Numbered from the stretch's first letter, positions 43,613 through 53,930 are shown. The stretch is DNA of 64,000 nt from Bradyrhizobium sp. CCGB01 (GCF_024199795.1 NZ_JANADK010000001.1:7254001-7318000); one strand, 5' to 3'. Made by a program: numbers and translations. The notes: a model not told the origin generated them from the sequence alone.

Positions 43613-46600
43613 ATGGCAAAGGGCAAGATGCGAGCTGCGCCGCGCAAGCAGACGACGCTCAAAAAAAAGAAGGCATCCGAGGGGCCTGTCAAGAAGACCA
43701 CCGGAAAGTCAGGCAAGGGACGGACCTTGCCGGGCGGCAAATCTGCGTCCAAAGCAAGTGCCAAGAAAAAAAGCTCCGCCGACCTACTGGCACGGGCTGG
43801 CGGTAGTGCAACGACTGCCGGCGTGACCTTCCAAGCCTCCGTCGGCGCCGTTTTCGCAGTCCAGATGCTCGCAGAGACCGTCATGGATGACCGCCTTGGT
43901 CTAGGTGGCGCAAAGCCTTGCGGGATACGGTTTGAAAGTGAAGCCGCTGTCGACGATTGCGGGATCGAGACCGATGCCGGCGGTTGGATCTTCATTCAGG
44001 CCAAGACCGGGGTCACGCTATCCGGCAAGGCCGACAGCGACTTGCGGAAAACCGCTGGGCAAATGATCCGACTCTGGCATAGCGCCAGAAGGGGCCACGG
44101 GAGGAAGGGATGGGATCGGCCGTTGGATCCATCCAAAGATCGCCTGCTGCTGGCGGCAGGCCCGACATCGAGTGGCAGCGTGACCCGCGACCTCGCGCGC
44201 GCGTTGAACACCTGCCGCGCGCAATACGCGGCCCCCTTGCCCAAGGCACAGAAGGACGCCTTAACGACATTCGTCCAAGCCCTGAAAGCGGAGTGGAAGT
44301 CCCTTACCAAGGCGCCCGCCCGCGAGAGCGACATTCGTGCACTCCTTCCCCTACTTTTCGTAATTCCATTCGATATGGCGGGCGCCGACCGTGCTGCGGC
44401 CGTCGCGGGAGCCGGCCATCTCGTCACTCGACCGAGCACCGGAGCCAATGCCTTCGTGGCGATCGAAAAGCATTGTCAGCACCTGATGGAAGCTAGGCTC
44501 GGCGATGGCCCCCTGCAATTTCGTAGCGCTTTGTCCGCTCTTGGCATCTCACTCAAAGCGCCACCGCGTTACGAGGCGGATGTGGCGCAACTTGCCCGAT
44601 ATAGCGTGGAGATGGGCCGCCGGTTGGCGGAATTTGAGAAAACGACTGTCTCCGGCGTCGATATCACCGTCCCGCGGCACGTCACTCAAGCGGTGATGGA
44701 AGCCGCACAAAGCGGGTCTTTCCTTGTTATCGGCGAGCCCGGTTCAGGTAAAAGTGCCGTCATCAGCGCTGCGGCAACCGCGCTCCGCGAACAAAAATAC
44801 GATGTCATTGAGCTGGCGGTCGATCAGTTGCCGGTTGCCTCGGTGGAGGGCTTGCGCCTGGAGCTTGGGCTCGAACACCGCGTCGTCGACGTCCTCCAAA
44901 ATTGGCCGGGGGCAACACCTGCGTTTCTGTTCATCGATGCGCTGGATGCCACGCGGGGCGGTGCGGGCGAGCAAGTCTTTCGTAGCCTGATCGACGCCGC
45001 CGTCAAGTATCCCTCCGCTCGCTGGAGGGTGATTGCCTCCATTCGCTCGTTCGATTTGCGGATGGGCGAACAGTTCCGTTCGTTGTTCAAAGGGACACCG
45101 CCATCGGCGGCTTATGCGAGCAAGGACTTTCTCGATATCCGTCACATCACAGTGCCGCCGTGGACGGATGCCGAGTTTTCGGCGTTGCGCGCTAACGCGC
45201 CACCTCTGGACCAGGCAATCACGCGCGGCGGCGAGAAGTTGCACGATCTAGCGCGCGTTCCCTTTAACACACGGCTACTTGCTGAACTTATCACGAATGG
45301 CGCCACGCCCGAGGCGTTCAACAGCCTCGCATCGCAAGTCGCACTACTTGCGCTCTATTGGCGCAAGCGCGTCGAACAACACGGCAGTGGCGCTGAGCTC
45401 TGCCTCCGCGAGGCGGTCGGCGAAATGGTCGCCAATCGAAGCTTGCGGGCGCGGCGCACAACGGCGGCGGCTCCGGATCCTGCCGCCTTCGACGCCGTTC
45501 AAAAAGACGGCGTCGTGATGCTGTTGTCCGATGTGCGACTGATCGGCTTCCGGCACCACATCTTGTTCGATTACGCGGCGAGCCGCCTCTTCATCGATCC
45601 GTTGAATATTGCGGCGACCGTGGATCGTCTGCGCAATGACCGCAGCTTGTCGCTGATGTTGGCGCCTGCGATTGGTTTTGCGTTGCAAGCACTTTGGGAG
45701 AATGACGACCCTGCCCGCGAGGCCTTCTGGGTAGCCGTCTCGCTATTCGCTGGCGGCACCGGCGTCGACCCCGTGGCGCGCAGCATTGCGGCCCGCATCG
45801 CATCGGAGCAGCCGCGGCAGAAAGATGACCTGGAAGGTTTTCTTTCTCTTTTGCAGAACCATGCCAGCCGGAAAGCCGCCAGCGGCGCCTTTGCACACGT
45901 GGTGGGCTCGATAGTTGTGCGCGTTGATGACGGGCTTCCAGTCGTGGATGCCGCATGGTGCCATCTTGCCGCGCGCGTCAGCACCGAGCTGGAGGGACTG
46001 GCCTGGCCGTTCCGCACGCTTCTGACGCGGTTCAGCGATCGTCTCACGAATCCCGCCATTCTGGCCGATTTTGGCCTTGCGGCACGCGCGCTGTTTTCCT
46101 ACGCGTTCGATCGCCCCCCTGCCCTGTCCTTGCTGCCTATCGCGATCGAACTGGTCGCACAGAGCTACCGTTCGGATGCGGTTGCCTCGCGCACCCTCTT
46201 GGCGAAGGCGCTCGCGGCCGCGCGCCTTGAAACCCACGCGCATGAAGACATCCCGGCGCTCGCACGTCAGGCAAAGCTGCTTCTGGATGCCGATCCCGAT
46301 TTCCTTGTTGAGATCTTTGGGGTGGTCTTCGGCTACAGCGTCAGCGACGACAGCAAGACGTCTATGGGCTCTAGCCAGATCCTCGCTTTAACGAGCAACC
46401 GGCGGCAGGACTATGATCACGCAAAATGGGAATTGAAGGAGATCGTACCGCGCTTCCTGGAAGCGCAGCCGGAAACGGCCATCCGTGCCATCAGCGCCGC
46501 GCTAGCAGGCTATGTCCGACGCAAATACGGAGAGGTTCGCACCATTGATCTCCCAACTGCCGGTGCCACGCTGACGCTAATCGAGGATGACAGTCACATC

Positions 46601-48586
46601 TGGGCATCCAATCCCGATGATCGCCATGCGCATGCGGACAATGCGGCCGGCATGCTCTTGGCTTTCAAGACTCGCCTTGAAACTGCGAGCGACGATGACG
46701 CCCGGGCGCTTGCACAATATGTCATTCGCCATGCGAAGCCGCTGGTGCTCTGGGCGCGGTTATTTCTCGTCGGCGCCAAGCGCGCGGCGGTTCTTGGCAA
46801 ACTTCTGTGGCCATATGCGAGCGCAACGCCGATCCTACGATCATCGGATACGGCAAAAGAGGCCATTGATCTCGTCGCTGCCGTCTATCCCCTGGTCGAT
46901 CCATCGGAACGGCAGCGGCTCGAGAATAGCGCCTGCACCATCACCTACCCGGACTTCAAGAATCCGGAACGCACGCAACTGGCGTTTTTAGGCCGTCTGT
47001 TTGGCGCCATTGGCCCAACCAATCTCACCACCGAACAAGCGCGCGGGTTTGTGACGGCGGCCACGACCCAGGAAATTTCGACCGACAATCGCAGAACCTA
47101 CGAGTTCGAAGTGAGGAGCCTGCCGGTCGAACCGTATTACTGGCTTCCCAAGGAGGTTGACGCCAAAGCGCCCGCCAACGCGAAGCTGCTCCGCCTCATC
47201 GAAATCGTCGATGAGGCTGGCGGCGACTTCCCAAGCCGGCTTGCGGCAGCCGAAGCCGTGGCCTCAGCCATCCAGAGCGCCAGCGTCGACGGGGTTGCGC
47301 CGCGCATCACCGCGTATGCCGAAGATCAGCTGGGTTATGCGCTGCCGAAGCTTGCGCGCGAGCAGAGCGACTTGAGAAAAGATTCCGCGATGGCGGTGCG
47401 TCTCTGGACGCTGGTGTCACCAATGCTGACGAATTGTCGTCCGGAAGGAGTCCCGGGCAAAGCCACCGATCGCGGGCCGCGCGCATCGGCAACCGATGCG
47501 GCGTTGCGCCTTTGTACAATCTCTCAATCGTTGGCGGATCGCATACTTCCCACGATCGACCCCCTGCGCGACGACCCGAACGCGGGTGTTCGGTACGCGT
47601 TCGCCAACCATTTCGGATGCCTTTGGGAATTTAGGCGAGCGGATCTCTGGCGGATTGCTGAGCAATACGTCGCGAGCGCGACCGACAAGGCTGTGCTGAC
47701 GGCCCTTACCGGCTTCCTCTGCTGGGCAATCCATCACGACGTGGAGCGCGTCGAAGATCTCGCATTGAAGCTGCACCCGCGCGCCAGCGACGAGGAGGAT
47801 GTACATGGCGATAGCATGGTGGAGGGGATTGCCAGCGTGGTCACGTTTCTGTGGACCCGGTATGACCGGCCGCGTGCCCACAGCCTGATCCAAGCCTGGC
47901 TTGCCGAACCGGAGACCTATGACGCCGAGCTCGGGCGCGTCGTTGCAAGCATGCGCGGCCACATCACCGGCGGCTATCGACTGCACAAGACCATCGAGGT
48001 CAAGCTTCGCACGCATTTCCAGTCGCTGGCGGCCGAAATGGTGGCGCGCGCAGCGTCTTGCCTCGATGCGTTTTATGCCAAGGGCGACGCCGAACTCACG
48101 GAAACAGAGCGCAACCGCGTTCGCGCCTGTGCGCGTCTTGCCGATCAGATTGGCGACCAGCTCTATTTCTCATCGGGCGCAGCGGCGCAGGGCAGCGAGG
48201 ACGTCCCCTTGGCCGGCATCGATTCAAAACGTGCATTTCTGCGGGATGCGACGCCGATCATCCGACGTCTTGGCGATGTCGCCGTCCCGCATACAATTTA
48301 CTACCTCATCGAGCTGCTAGATTTCCTGCGCCCTGCCGATCCCGAGACCGTCTTTGACCTCATCGTGCACGCAGTTCTCACCGGCGGTCCACGACACGGT
48401 TACGAGTTCGAGCCTATGGCGATCAATCGGTTTGTGACGATCGTGGGGGTGTATCTGGCCGACCACCGCGGCATCTTTGCCAGCCCCGATCGGCGCGAGA
48501 AGCTGATTGCCTGCCTCGATATCTTTGTCAACGCAGGCTGGCCAACGGCGCGGCGCCTACTCTATCGATTGCCCGAGCTTCTCTGA
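43613..48586 (+). CDS. Giant STAND-like NTPase with N-terminal nuclease-like domain (putative anti-phage, Avs-like)
   Basis: The protein has 1657 residues from ATG 43613. A Lys-rich tail (1-60) leads into a PD-(D/E)XK-like or Cap4-like region: D114/D115, E119/D121 and Q129-A-K131 in ETDAGGWIFIQAKTG. The NTPase has Walker A GEPGSGKS (374-381), Walker B FLFIDALDAT (D442/D445) and an ASIRSFDLR strand with a sensor Arg. The remaining 1000 residues are mostly helical, without recognised repeats, and could sense a ligand. Nuclease-STAND-helical sensor is the layout of Avs-type phage-sensing ATPases, so that role is inferred. TTG 43577 or ATG 43628 are other starts. It stands alone on the plus strand beside other defence-like genes. 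Confidence 0.75.
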   Translation: MAKGKMRAAPRKQTTLKKKKASEGPVKKTTGKSGKGRTLPGGKSASKASAKKKSSADLLARAGGSATTAGVTFQASVGAVFAVQMLAETVMDDRLGLGGAKPCGIRFESEAAVDDCGIETDAGGWIFIQAKTGVTLSGKADSDLRKTAGQMIRLWHSARRGHGRKGWDRPLDPSKDRLLLAAGPTSSGSVTRDLARALNTCRAQYAAPLPKAQKDALTTFVQALKAEWKSLTKAPARESDIRALLPLLFVIPFDMAGADRAAAVAGAGHLVTRPSTGANAFVAIEKHCQHLMEARLGDGPLQFRSALSALGISLKAPPRYEADVAQLARYSVEMGRRLAEFEKTTVSGVDITVPRHVTQAVMEAAQSGSFLVIGEPGSGKSAVISAAATALREQKYDVIELAVDQLPVASVEGLRLELGLEHRVVDVLQNWPGATPAFLFIDALDATRGGAGEQVFRSLIDAAVKYPSARWRVIASIRSFDLRMGEQFRSLFKGTPPSAAYASKDFLDIRHITVPPWTDAEFSALRANAPPLDQAITRGGEKLHDLARVPFNTRLLAELITNGATPEAFNSLASQVALLALYWRKRVEQHGSGAELCLREAVGEMVANRSLRARRTTAAAPDPAAFDAVQKDGVVMLLSDVRLIGFRHHILFDYAASRLFIDPLNIAATVDRLRNDRSLSLMLAPAIGFALQALWENDDPAREAFWVAVSLFAGGTGVDPVARSIAARIASEQPRQKDDLEGFLSLLQNHASRKAASGAFAHVVGSIVVRVDDGLPVVDAAWCHLAARVSTELEGLAWPFRTLLTRFSDRLTNPAILADFGLAARALFSYAFDRPPALSLLPIAIELVAQSYRSDAVASRTLLAKALAAARLETHAHEDIPALARQAKLLLDADPDFLVEIFGVVFGYSVSDDSKTSMGSSQILALTSNRRQDYDHAKWELKEIVPRFLEAQPETAIRAISAALAGYVRRKYGEVRTIDLPTAGATLTLIEDDSHIWASNPDDRHAHADNAAGMLLAFKTRLETASDDDARALAQYVIRHAKPLVLWARLFLVGAKRAAVLGKLLWPYASATPILRSSDTAKEAIDLVAAVYPLVDPSERQRLENSACTITYPDFKNPERTQLAFLGRLFGAIGPTNLTTEQARGFVTAATTQEISTDNRRTYEFEVRSLPVEPYYWLPKEVDAKAPANAKLLRLIEIVDEAGGDFPSRLAAAEAVASAIQSASVDGVAPRITAYAEDQLGYALPKLAREQSDLRKDSAMAVRLWTLVSPMLTNCRPEGVPGKATDRGPRASATDAALRLCTISQSLADRILPTIDPLRDDPNAGVRYAFANHFGCLWEFRRADLWRIAEQYVASATDKAVLTALTGFLCWAIHHDVERVEDLALKLHPRASDEEDVHGDSMVEGIASVVTFLWTRYDRPRAHSLIQAWLAEPETYDAELGRVVASMRGHITGGYRLHKTIEVKLRTHFQSLAAEMVARAASCLDAFYAKGDAELTETERNRVRACARLADQIGDQLYFSSGAAAQGSEDVPLAGIDSKRAFLRDATPIIRRLGDVAVPHTIYYLIELLDFLRPADPETVFDLIVHAVLTGGPRHGYEFEPMAINRFVTIVGVYLADHRGIFASPDRREKLIACLDIFVNAGWPTARRLLYRLPELL

Positions 48587-48872
48587 GGCCGTTGAAGTTC
48601 AGATCGCCGGTTGGCTCCCAACGAGTTGCCCAGCAGCTTTATCCCAGGCAGTGGCGCTTTATTTCTCGCTCAAAGGCGCCTTTCGCCCGTCGTAAATTAA
48701 TCGAGCAGGATTGGATCATGCAACTGCTGCGCGGGAGTGCGTGGCGGTAATGCGTAAGCTCGGTGCTAAAATGAGCGGCGGGAAGGTTGCCGCTGGAATG
48801 CTAGCGCTCTTGACGCCGCGAGCTCTTCTTAACTCACCAAAACGATTGTGACACCGCGCGGTCGAAACATCT

Positions 48873-49844
48873 CTATACGCGAAGGATGCGCTCAAGACCC
48901 TCGAAAAGGTATCCGTCGCTGGTCTTTCGGTAAGGAACGTAGCTGATGTCGAATTTCCTTAAAACGCGCGCGATACCCTTGCCGGCATATCGCGACAAGT
49001 CTGGCTTTTCACTGACAATGACCATGCGGTCCGCCTTGGCATGTTCATTGTAGACCAGCACCTGCCCGCACGCCAAGATCAGGTCGTGGGTTCGAGCCGC
49101 TGGCTTGACCTCAAAAAGAGCCGATTTCCCATTTTTTTCGACGAGTAGATCGGGCGTCACGCCTTCACAGGCGCGGAGCGCATAACCAAGCGCTTCGACC
49201 TGCTTCCACAAGGCGGTCGTGAGTGGATTGTGCTGCGCGAGAAAGACAGCGCTTGACCGCACACCGCCCTTCGGGGGTCCCGCATCCAGGCCGCTTCCGC
49301 CCTTCTTGCCTCCCCGACCACCACCGGACCTCAGATCGGGGTTGAGGCGACTGTAGTGATACTTTAGGACACGATCAAAGAAGCGATCATCATCGACGTC
49401 GGCAATCCGGAAGTAGAGCCGCCCATTGATCTTAATCTTTGCCTCATCTCGATGCGGCCGAGCTCGCCCATCCCGAGCGTAAACGCGACCGTCATGGTAG
49501 AGCGCAATTCTACCCTTGTCGCTCGCAAGGAGCGCGGCCGTTTTGCCAATCCCCGATTCTGCGCTGTAAGTCGCGAAGCCAAGGATATTTCTGTTGTCCT
49601 GTGATCCATCGAGGGGCGGCCCCCACAAATTGATCCCCATCCATTTAAACCCGATCCAGAAATCGAGCCCGAAGCCGGCAATATCCTCGGAGCCCTTGTA
49701 GCCGCGCAAGAAATATTCGTTGCCAGGTTCATGACCCGTGAATTGCCTCTTCATGCGATTGTGTAACCGCTCGAATATCTCGGTTTGCTGCTTCTTCGAG
49801 TTGATAACGATCGGCCCCATAGTGCCCCCCGGACTGGCGAACAT
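48873..49844 (-). CDS. PD-(D/E)XK nuclease-like protein
   Basis: The protein has 323 residues. The C-terminal half has T-P-D (D232) and, 12 residues on, F-E-V-K (E245, K247), the catalytic pattern of PD-(D/E)XK nucleases, then HDLILACGQVLVY where the Gln helps. The N-terminal half is a separate alpha/beta domain with GRIALYHDGRVYARDG that may bind a ligand or DNA. Positions 173-195 are Gly/Lys-rich and probably a linker. Starts are ATG 49844 (GGGAGG 11 bases upstream) or ATG 49820 (GGGG 4 bases upstream). It converges with the STAND gene, whose stop is 286 bases away. Confidence 0.7.
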   Translation of the reverse strand: MFASPGGTMGPIVINSKKQQTEIFERLHNRMKRQFTGHEPGNEYFLRGYKGSEDIAGFGLDFWIGFKWMGINLWGPPLDGSQDNRNILGFATYSAESGIGKTAALLASDKGRIALYHDGRVYARDGRARPHRDEAKIKINGRLYFRIADVDDDRFFDRVLKYHYSRLNPDLRSGGGRGGKKGGSGLDAGPPKGGVRSSAVFLAQHNPLTTALWKQVEALGYALRACEGVTPDLLVEKNGKSALFEVKPAARTHDLILACGQVLVYNEHAKADRMVIVSEKPDLSRYAGKGIARVLRKFDISYVPYRKTSDGYLFEGLERILRV

Positions 49845-50159
49845 GGCTTTAGAAGCCTCCCTTTGCGGACGCCGCCCAGTGGCGGGCAGGATATGCTAAC
49901 GTAAGTCTGCTTGGCTCAATGGCATGGTTGGCAGACATGACGCCTTGTCCGCAATCTACCTCAACGGCCTTGCTGCAAACCATTTCCGCAGCCCCGACGA
50001 GGCCGCGAAATCGGTGCGCCGGCTCGAGCGAGTCGGCAAACGATAACTTCCATCAACCGCGACGGTGAAATCTATGCCAGCGGCAAATCACTCCGCGAAC
50101 TCTCTGGCGAAAACGAAACCGATACTTTGCGCCGTAACGAGCGGCTAGGCAGACGCGCT
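49845..50159. other. Intergenic stretch with small open frames
   Basis: About 315 bases. A 40-codon plus frame at 49924-50046 reads HDALSAIYLNGLAANHFRSP, then EAAKSVRRLERVGKR, and a second short stretch 50052-50158 reads NRDGEIYASGKSLRELSGEN. They look like the remains of a small protein in two frames, but I cannot name it. No ribosome site is clear. Confidence 0.3.
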
Positions 50160-51596
50160 TCAGCCGGCGGGCTCAGAACCACCCCACTTTGCTTTTAGCA
50201 TCCCAGCTAGCTCAACAGATTCCGATAGGGTCAGGTTGGATAACTCTTCAGCCAGCTTGGGAACATCGATCGCCGGTCGACTGCCAGGGTACTCGTCCTC
50301 TGTGAAGCGCGTGAGGGTCATATTCCCTGCTTTGAAGAACCCAAGTTCATCCCGGATTTTCTGAGCGTTCTGCATCCTATCGGCCGTCCATTCGGCCGTG
50401 TCCATGAAAATGAAATCCTCCGAAGAGCCTTCAACGCCGCTCGCATCCATCGCGATGCCAACGATGAAACGCTTTTCCGGCATGGCCGCCTTTGCGGCTT
50501 CGCAGCGCAGGCGCAGAATCTTGGCTCGCTCTTCACGATATGCTGCGTGATCTCCGCCCTGATCGCCCTGGCCAACATAAAGGACATACCCGACGTCGGC
50601 CTGATTGGATGGCAGCAGCGTGCCAATGGCGTTCTTTTTGGCCGCCTCCATCCGTCCCACGATGAGCTTTGACAGCACCCGCCGATGAAACCTGGTTTCC
50701 CCAGCCAAGATACGTGCCCCACGTTCATAGTCCGACATGTCCAGTTCGTTGCCGAACTCGAGGGTCTCGTCGAGGTAGTTGTCGGTGATGTACTCGATGA
50801 TCCCGTCCCAGAACTCGCTGGCCTTGTTCGCCTCGCGGCCGGCGAGAAACTCCTGCGACGCCTCGACCGTTGCCCACAGCCCCCCCGGGACGGCGAAGTC
50901 GCCTTCGATGACCGGAAACGATCTGTTATTGCAAAGGTAGCACGCCAGCAGATCAGTTTCCGCCTCGGCATATTTGAAGTTGGGTCTCTCCATCAGCGCG
51001 ACTTTGCTGTTGAGATAGTCGATGAAGTCCTTGATCGTCGATAGCTCGTTAAGAACCGTTGTCAGGCTTTCCTCGTCGAATACGTGTACCCAGCCCTTGG
51101 CCTTGTCCGTTATCCCCACGGTGAATCGGACGGCGTCATTCAGAACGGCGGGTTCAATCCTCAGTGCGCGCTTCCCCGTTTCCGCTTCGGCCCGGTCAAG
51201 AGCGCAAAGGGCAATGCAAATGCGGTGCACGCGGATGTCGTTTGCATTGGGCAGATTGATCGGCAGCCGTTCCTGGCACTTCACATCCAGAAAGACTTTC
51301 TCCGGGAAGGCTCGGATGCAGCGCTCTGCCTGGGCGATCTGCCTCGCTGAATCATCGATCGATTTGCCGTACCAAAGCTTCCAGTCCAGGTCGGCGTTGC
51401 CGGTGCTGGGATAGCCGCAAGACTTGTCCGAAAAGATAACCACATCATTGCCGAACACCACGAGTAGATCGGTCAGCTCCTTGCCCGGCTTTCTGAACAG
51501 GTTCGGGTAAGTCCAGAGCTGAAGGAAGGATTTGTCGCACAGCTCTGCCAGCATCTTCTCAGACGCAGTCTGCCCCTCCGACTTCTTGAACCGCAT
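50160..51596 (-). CDS. Nuclease-like protein (PD-(D/E)XK/NERD-like N-terminus), partner of AAA_13 ATPase
   Basis: The protein has 478 residues. Residues 40-58 read ELTDLLVVFGNDVVIFSDK, matching the core of NERD/Mrr-like nuclease folds (D43, then S-D-K at 56-58, with E-x-K replaced). The rest (60-478) is a larger alpha/beta region with DKAKGWVHVFDEESLTTVL, GYVLYVGQGDQGGD and SSEDFIFMDTAEWT that I do not recognise. The gene starts 48 bases downstream of the ATPase stop, in the same direction, so both should form one operon. A two-gene ATPase-nuclease defence system is the simplest reading, but this is inference. Confidence 0.65.
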   Translation of the reverse strand: MRFKKSEGQTASEKMLAELCDKSFLQLWTYPNLFRKPGKELTDLLVVFGNDVVIFSDKSCGYPSTGNADLDWKLWYGKSIDDSARQIAQAERCIRAFPEKVFLDVKCQERLPINLPNANDIRVHRICIALCALDRAEAETGKRALRIEPAVLNDAVRFTVGITDKAKGWVHVFDEESLTTVLNELSTIKDFIDYLNSKVALMERPNFKYAEAETDLLACYLCNNRSFPVIEGDFAVPGGLWATVEASQEFLAGREANKASEFWDGIIEYITDNYLDETLEFGNELDMSDYERGARILAGETRFHRRVLSKLIVGRMEAAKKNAIGTLLPSNQADVGYVLYVGQGDQGGDHAAYREERAKILRLRCEAAKAAMPEKRFIVGIAMDASGVEGSSEDFIFMDTAEWTADRMQNAQKIRDELGFFKAGNMTLTRFTEDEYPGSRPAIDVPKLAEELSNLTLSESVELAGMLKAKWGGSEPAG

Positions 51597-51644
51597 CTCA
51601 TCCCTCGCCCTGCTTGTTAGTCCCTCGGTTTCCTAAGCCGGACA

Positions 51645-53930
51645 TCATGCCTGCAGCGCATTTACGATGCGGAGAGTTCGCCGCACGTAGCCTGTCAGCT
51701 CTACCGGGTCGATCTGGTCTGGCGTGATATCACCCATATTTTCCCCGTGGTGATATTGGCTGGTGTAGCCGTTGATCTGGTCGAGTTCATCATAAAGCGC
51801 TTGGGCCGGATGTGAGGCTCCGCCTGTCCTAATCTTACCGACCATGTCGCCCAGCCATTCAGTTGCAAGGAAGCTCGACGGGTAAGTGGTTCGGCAATAG
51901 GTCTCAAGCACCACTCGCATCTTTCTGATTACATCGACAAGTGTGCCGGCGCCGTTGATCAGATAGGTTTGGAGGTCATCAATATCGGTTGCCGTTCTGC
52001 CCTGAGTGGCCCTTTCAAGATCAATCTCCGAAAGCTTCGAACCCTGGGACCGCTGATCTGATATGCCAAGGCAGGCCCGCTCTGAGTGCGGTGCCTTATC
52101 CCACAACTGCTTCAAAAACGTTGCATCGTGCGACAGGACGACGAGTTGGCGACAACTAGCGGCCAGCTTCATGATCTCGTGCACGGTCTGGCGGCGCCGG
52201 AATGCGTCCTGGCTGTTGAACGGATCGTCGAACATCACGATCGTATTGGCCGCCTCGGGGTCGCGTTCTAGGTGGGCCAGAAAGAACGCCAGCGCCAACG
52301 TGGTCCGGTCACCGGCGCTAAGGGTATTCTTGAAGCTCGGCTCGCCGGCAGAAGTCTTCCCGTCGCCGATGTCGACCGGGACGTTGTTGATCACCAGCTG
52401 GTAGCTCGAGGTGGCGATACCGCCAGGATACCCGTGCTTGGTCTCTGTGATTGTAAAACCTGCATTGAAGGCGTCGAGAAAAGCATTGATGCGGTTCTCA
52501 TACGGTTTGACGACGCCTTTGGTGTGTGCGTCCAGCGCCGCGCGTGCTGTGTCCTTCTGCGCATCGACGGCCTCCTTGGCGGCCACGAGGGCTGTATGGG
52601 CGTCGCAGAGCACCTTCACGTCCGGCATGTGCCTGGTCTTAACCGCTCTGAGGCGTGTCAACTCGGCTTCAGCGGCCTTCAAATCAGCGGCACCGGTCTC
52701 CGTCTTTTTTGCCACGATTGTAGCGTTCGCCGCCTTGATCGCGTTATTCACGCCTCCCAAAGCCGCTTGAGCCGCCTCATAGGCGGCTAATGCAGAATTG
52801 AATTTGGCGTCCAGTTCAATCGCTTCCAACGGGGCGCTTGCCTTTCGGCGAAGGAGTTCGGCCGCTACCTTGGCAAGGTCCCGCGCGGCTGCCGAAGTAG
52901 CGGCCGGCAGGTCGAGGGAGGTTGCCCCTAAATCGCAATACTGGCTCCAGAAGATAACGGCCGCACTGTTTTGTTCGGCGAGCGTCTCCAGACGCGCCAA
53001 GGCGGTCTCACCGAACAGTTGGGTAATCGATGCCGCAGCGGACGCAATCTCATCAGCCAATGCCTTGTAACGCTCGCTGAAAACCGACCGGTAAGCGGCC
53101 ACCAGGGGTAACCCGGCGATGTCCTGGCCGCAGAAAGGACAACTCTCGGAGGCGTGTTCAAGCCCGCGGGCGACCCAGTTGGCTCCCCCGTCCGACATGC
53201 CGTGGCTCGCAAGGTGGCTTTTCAGCAGCTGTTCTGCATCGGCGGCGATGTCGTCGATGGTGCGCCCCAGGAGACCCACGAAGGTCGAGGGCATGTCCGG
53301 ACAGGGAAATTCCACCAAAGGCTTGCGTTCCCTGATGGCACTCGCCTGCTTGGCAGCGTCTACGTTTTGCTGCTGTTTGATAATCTGAGCAGCGATATCG
53401 GCAGCTTCTGGCAGCGCGACAAAGCTCTCCAGCTTCATACCAGCTGGTACGTGAGGGTTGATAGCTTTGGCAGCCCCAGTGATCTCGGCCGTCTTCGCGC
53501 GGCTGTCTTGAGCCAGCCTCGCGTCTTCCTGCGCCAGCCTGACGCCCTGCTCGCCGACAATGACGCGGTAGAGGTTTCGCTTCTGCTCAATGTCGACAAC
53601 ATCGCCGGAGTGGACGTTTTCAGCGACAAACACCCCGTCAAAGATCGCGATCGCGGGCTTGGTTGTTGTCCAGGCCGCGCCGTCGAAACGAACCGCACCG
53701 GTATCGAAAAGAAGCTCCACACCTGACGGTACACTCACGCCCAGCGTCTTGCGGCCGGTAATATGGGATGCGTCCCCCGTTTTGAGCGAACGCATGATCG
53801 CGCAGATCGTCGTTTTACCGTACCCGTTAGCCCCGACGATGAACGAGTGCCGAGCGAGCTCCCGGTTTCCTGAAGCTGCTGAATTCCGAAAGCGGCCGAC
53901 ATTCTTGATCGCAATGATCTTTTTGAGCAT
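51645..53930 (-). CDS. AAA_13-type (RloC/PrrC-like) ABC/SMC-family ATPase
   Basis: The protein has 761 residues from ATG 53930. Walker A is GANGYGKT (33-40). A coiled-coil region with a Cys pair CPFC (264-267) suggests a zinc-hook-like or zinc-finger site, as in RloC. The second half has the ABC signature LSAGDRTTLALAFFLAHL (from 537), Walker B VMFDDPFNSQD (about 565-575) and an H-loop LSHD (599-602). The last 120 residues include INGYTSQYHHGENMG, the place where PrrC/RloC anticodon nucleases keep their catalytic Arg and His, but I cannot confirm a nuclease here. GGGGGA lies 8 bases before ATG 53930. It heads the operon with the nuclease-like gene. Confidence 0.8.
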   Translation of the reverse strand: MLKKIIAIKNVGRFRNSAASGNRELARHSFIVGANGYGKTTICAIMRSLKTGDASHITGRKTLGVSVPSGVELLFDTGAVRFDGAAWTTTKPAIAIFDGVFVAENVHSGDVVDIEQKRNLYRVIVGEQGVRLAQEDARLAQDSRAKTAEITGAAKAINPHVPAGMKLESFVALPEAADIAAQIIKQQQNVDAAKQASAIRERKPLVEFPCPDMPSTFVGLLGRTIDDIAADAEQLLKSHLASHGMSDGGANWVARGLEHASESCPFCGQDIAGLPLVAAYRSVFSERYKALADEIASAAASITQLFGETALARLETLAEQNSAAVIFWSQYCDLGATSLDLPAATSAAARDLAKVAAELLRRKASAPLEAIELDAKFNSALAAYEAAQAALGGVNNAIKAANATIVAKKTETGAADLKAAEAELTRLRAVKTRHMPDVKVLCDAHTALVAAKEAVDAQKDTARAALDAHTKGVVKPYENRINAFLDAFNAGFTITETKHGYPGGIATSSYQLVINNVPVDIGDGKTSAGEPSFKNTLSAGDRTTLALAFFLAHLERDPEAANTIVMFDDPFNSQDAFRRRQTVHEIMKLAASCRQLVVLSHDATFLKQLWDKAPHSERACLGISDQRSQGSKLSEIDLERATQGRTATDIDDLQTYLINGAGTLVDVIRKMRVVLETYCRTTYPSSFLATEWLGDMVGKIRTGGASHPAQALYDELDQINGYTSQYHHGENMGDITPDQIDPVELTGYVRRTLRIVNALQA

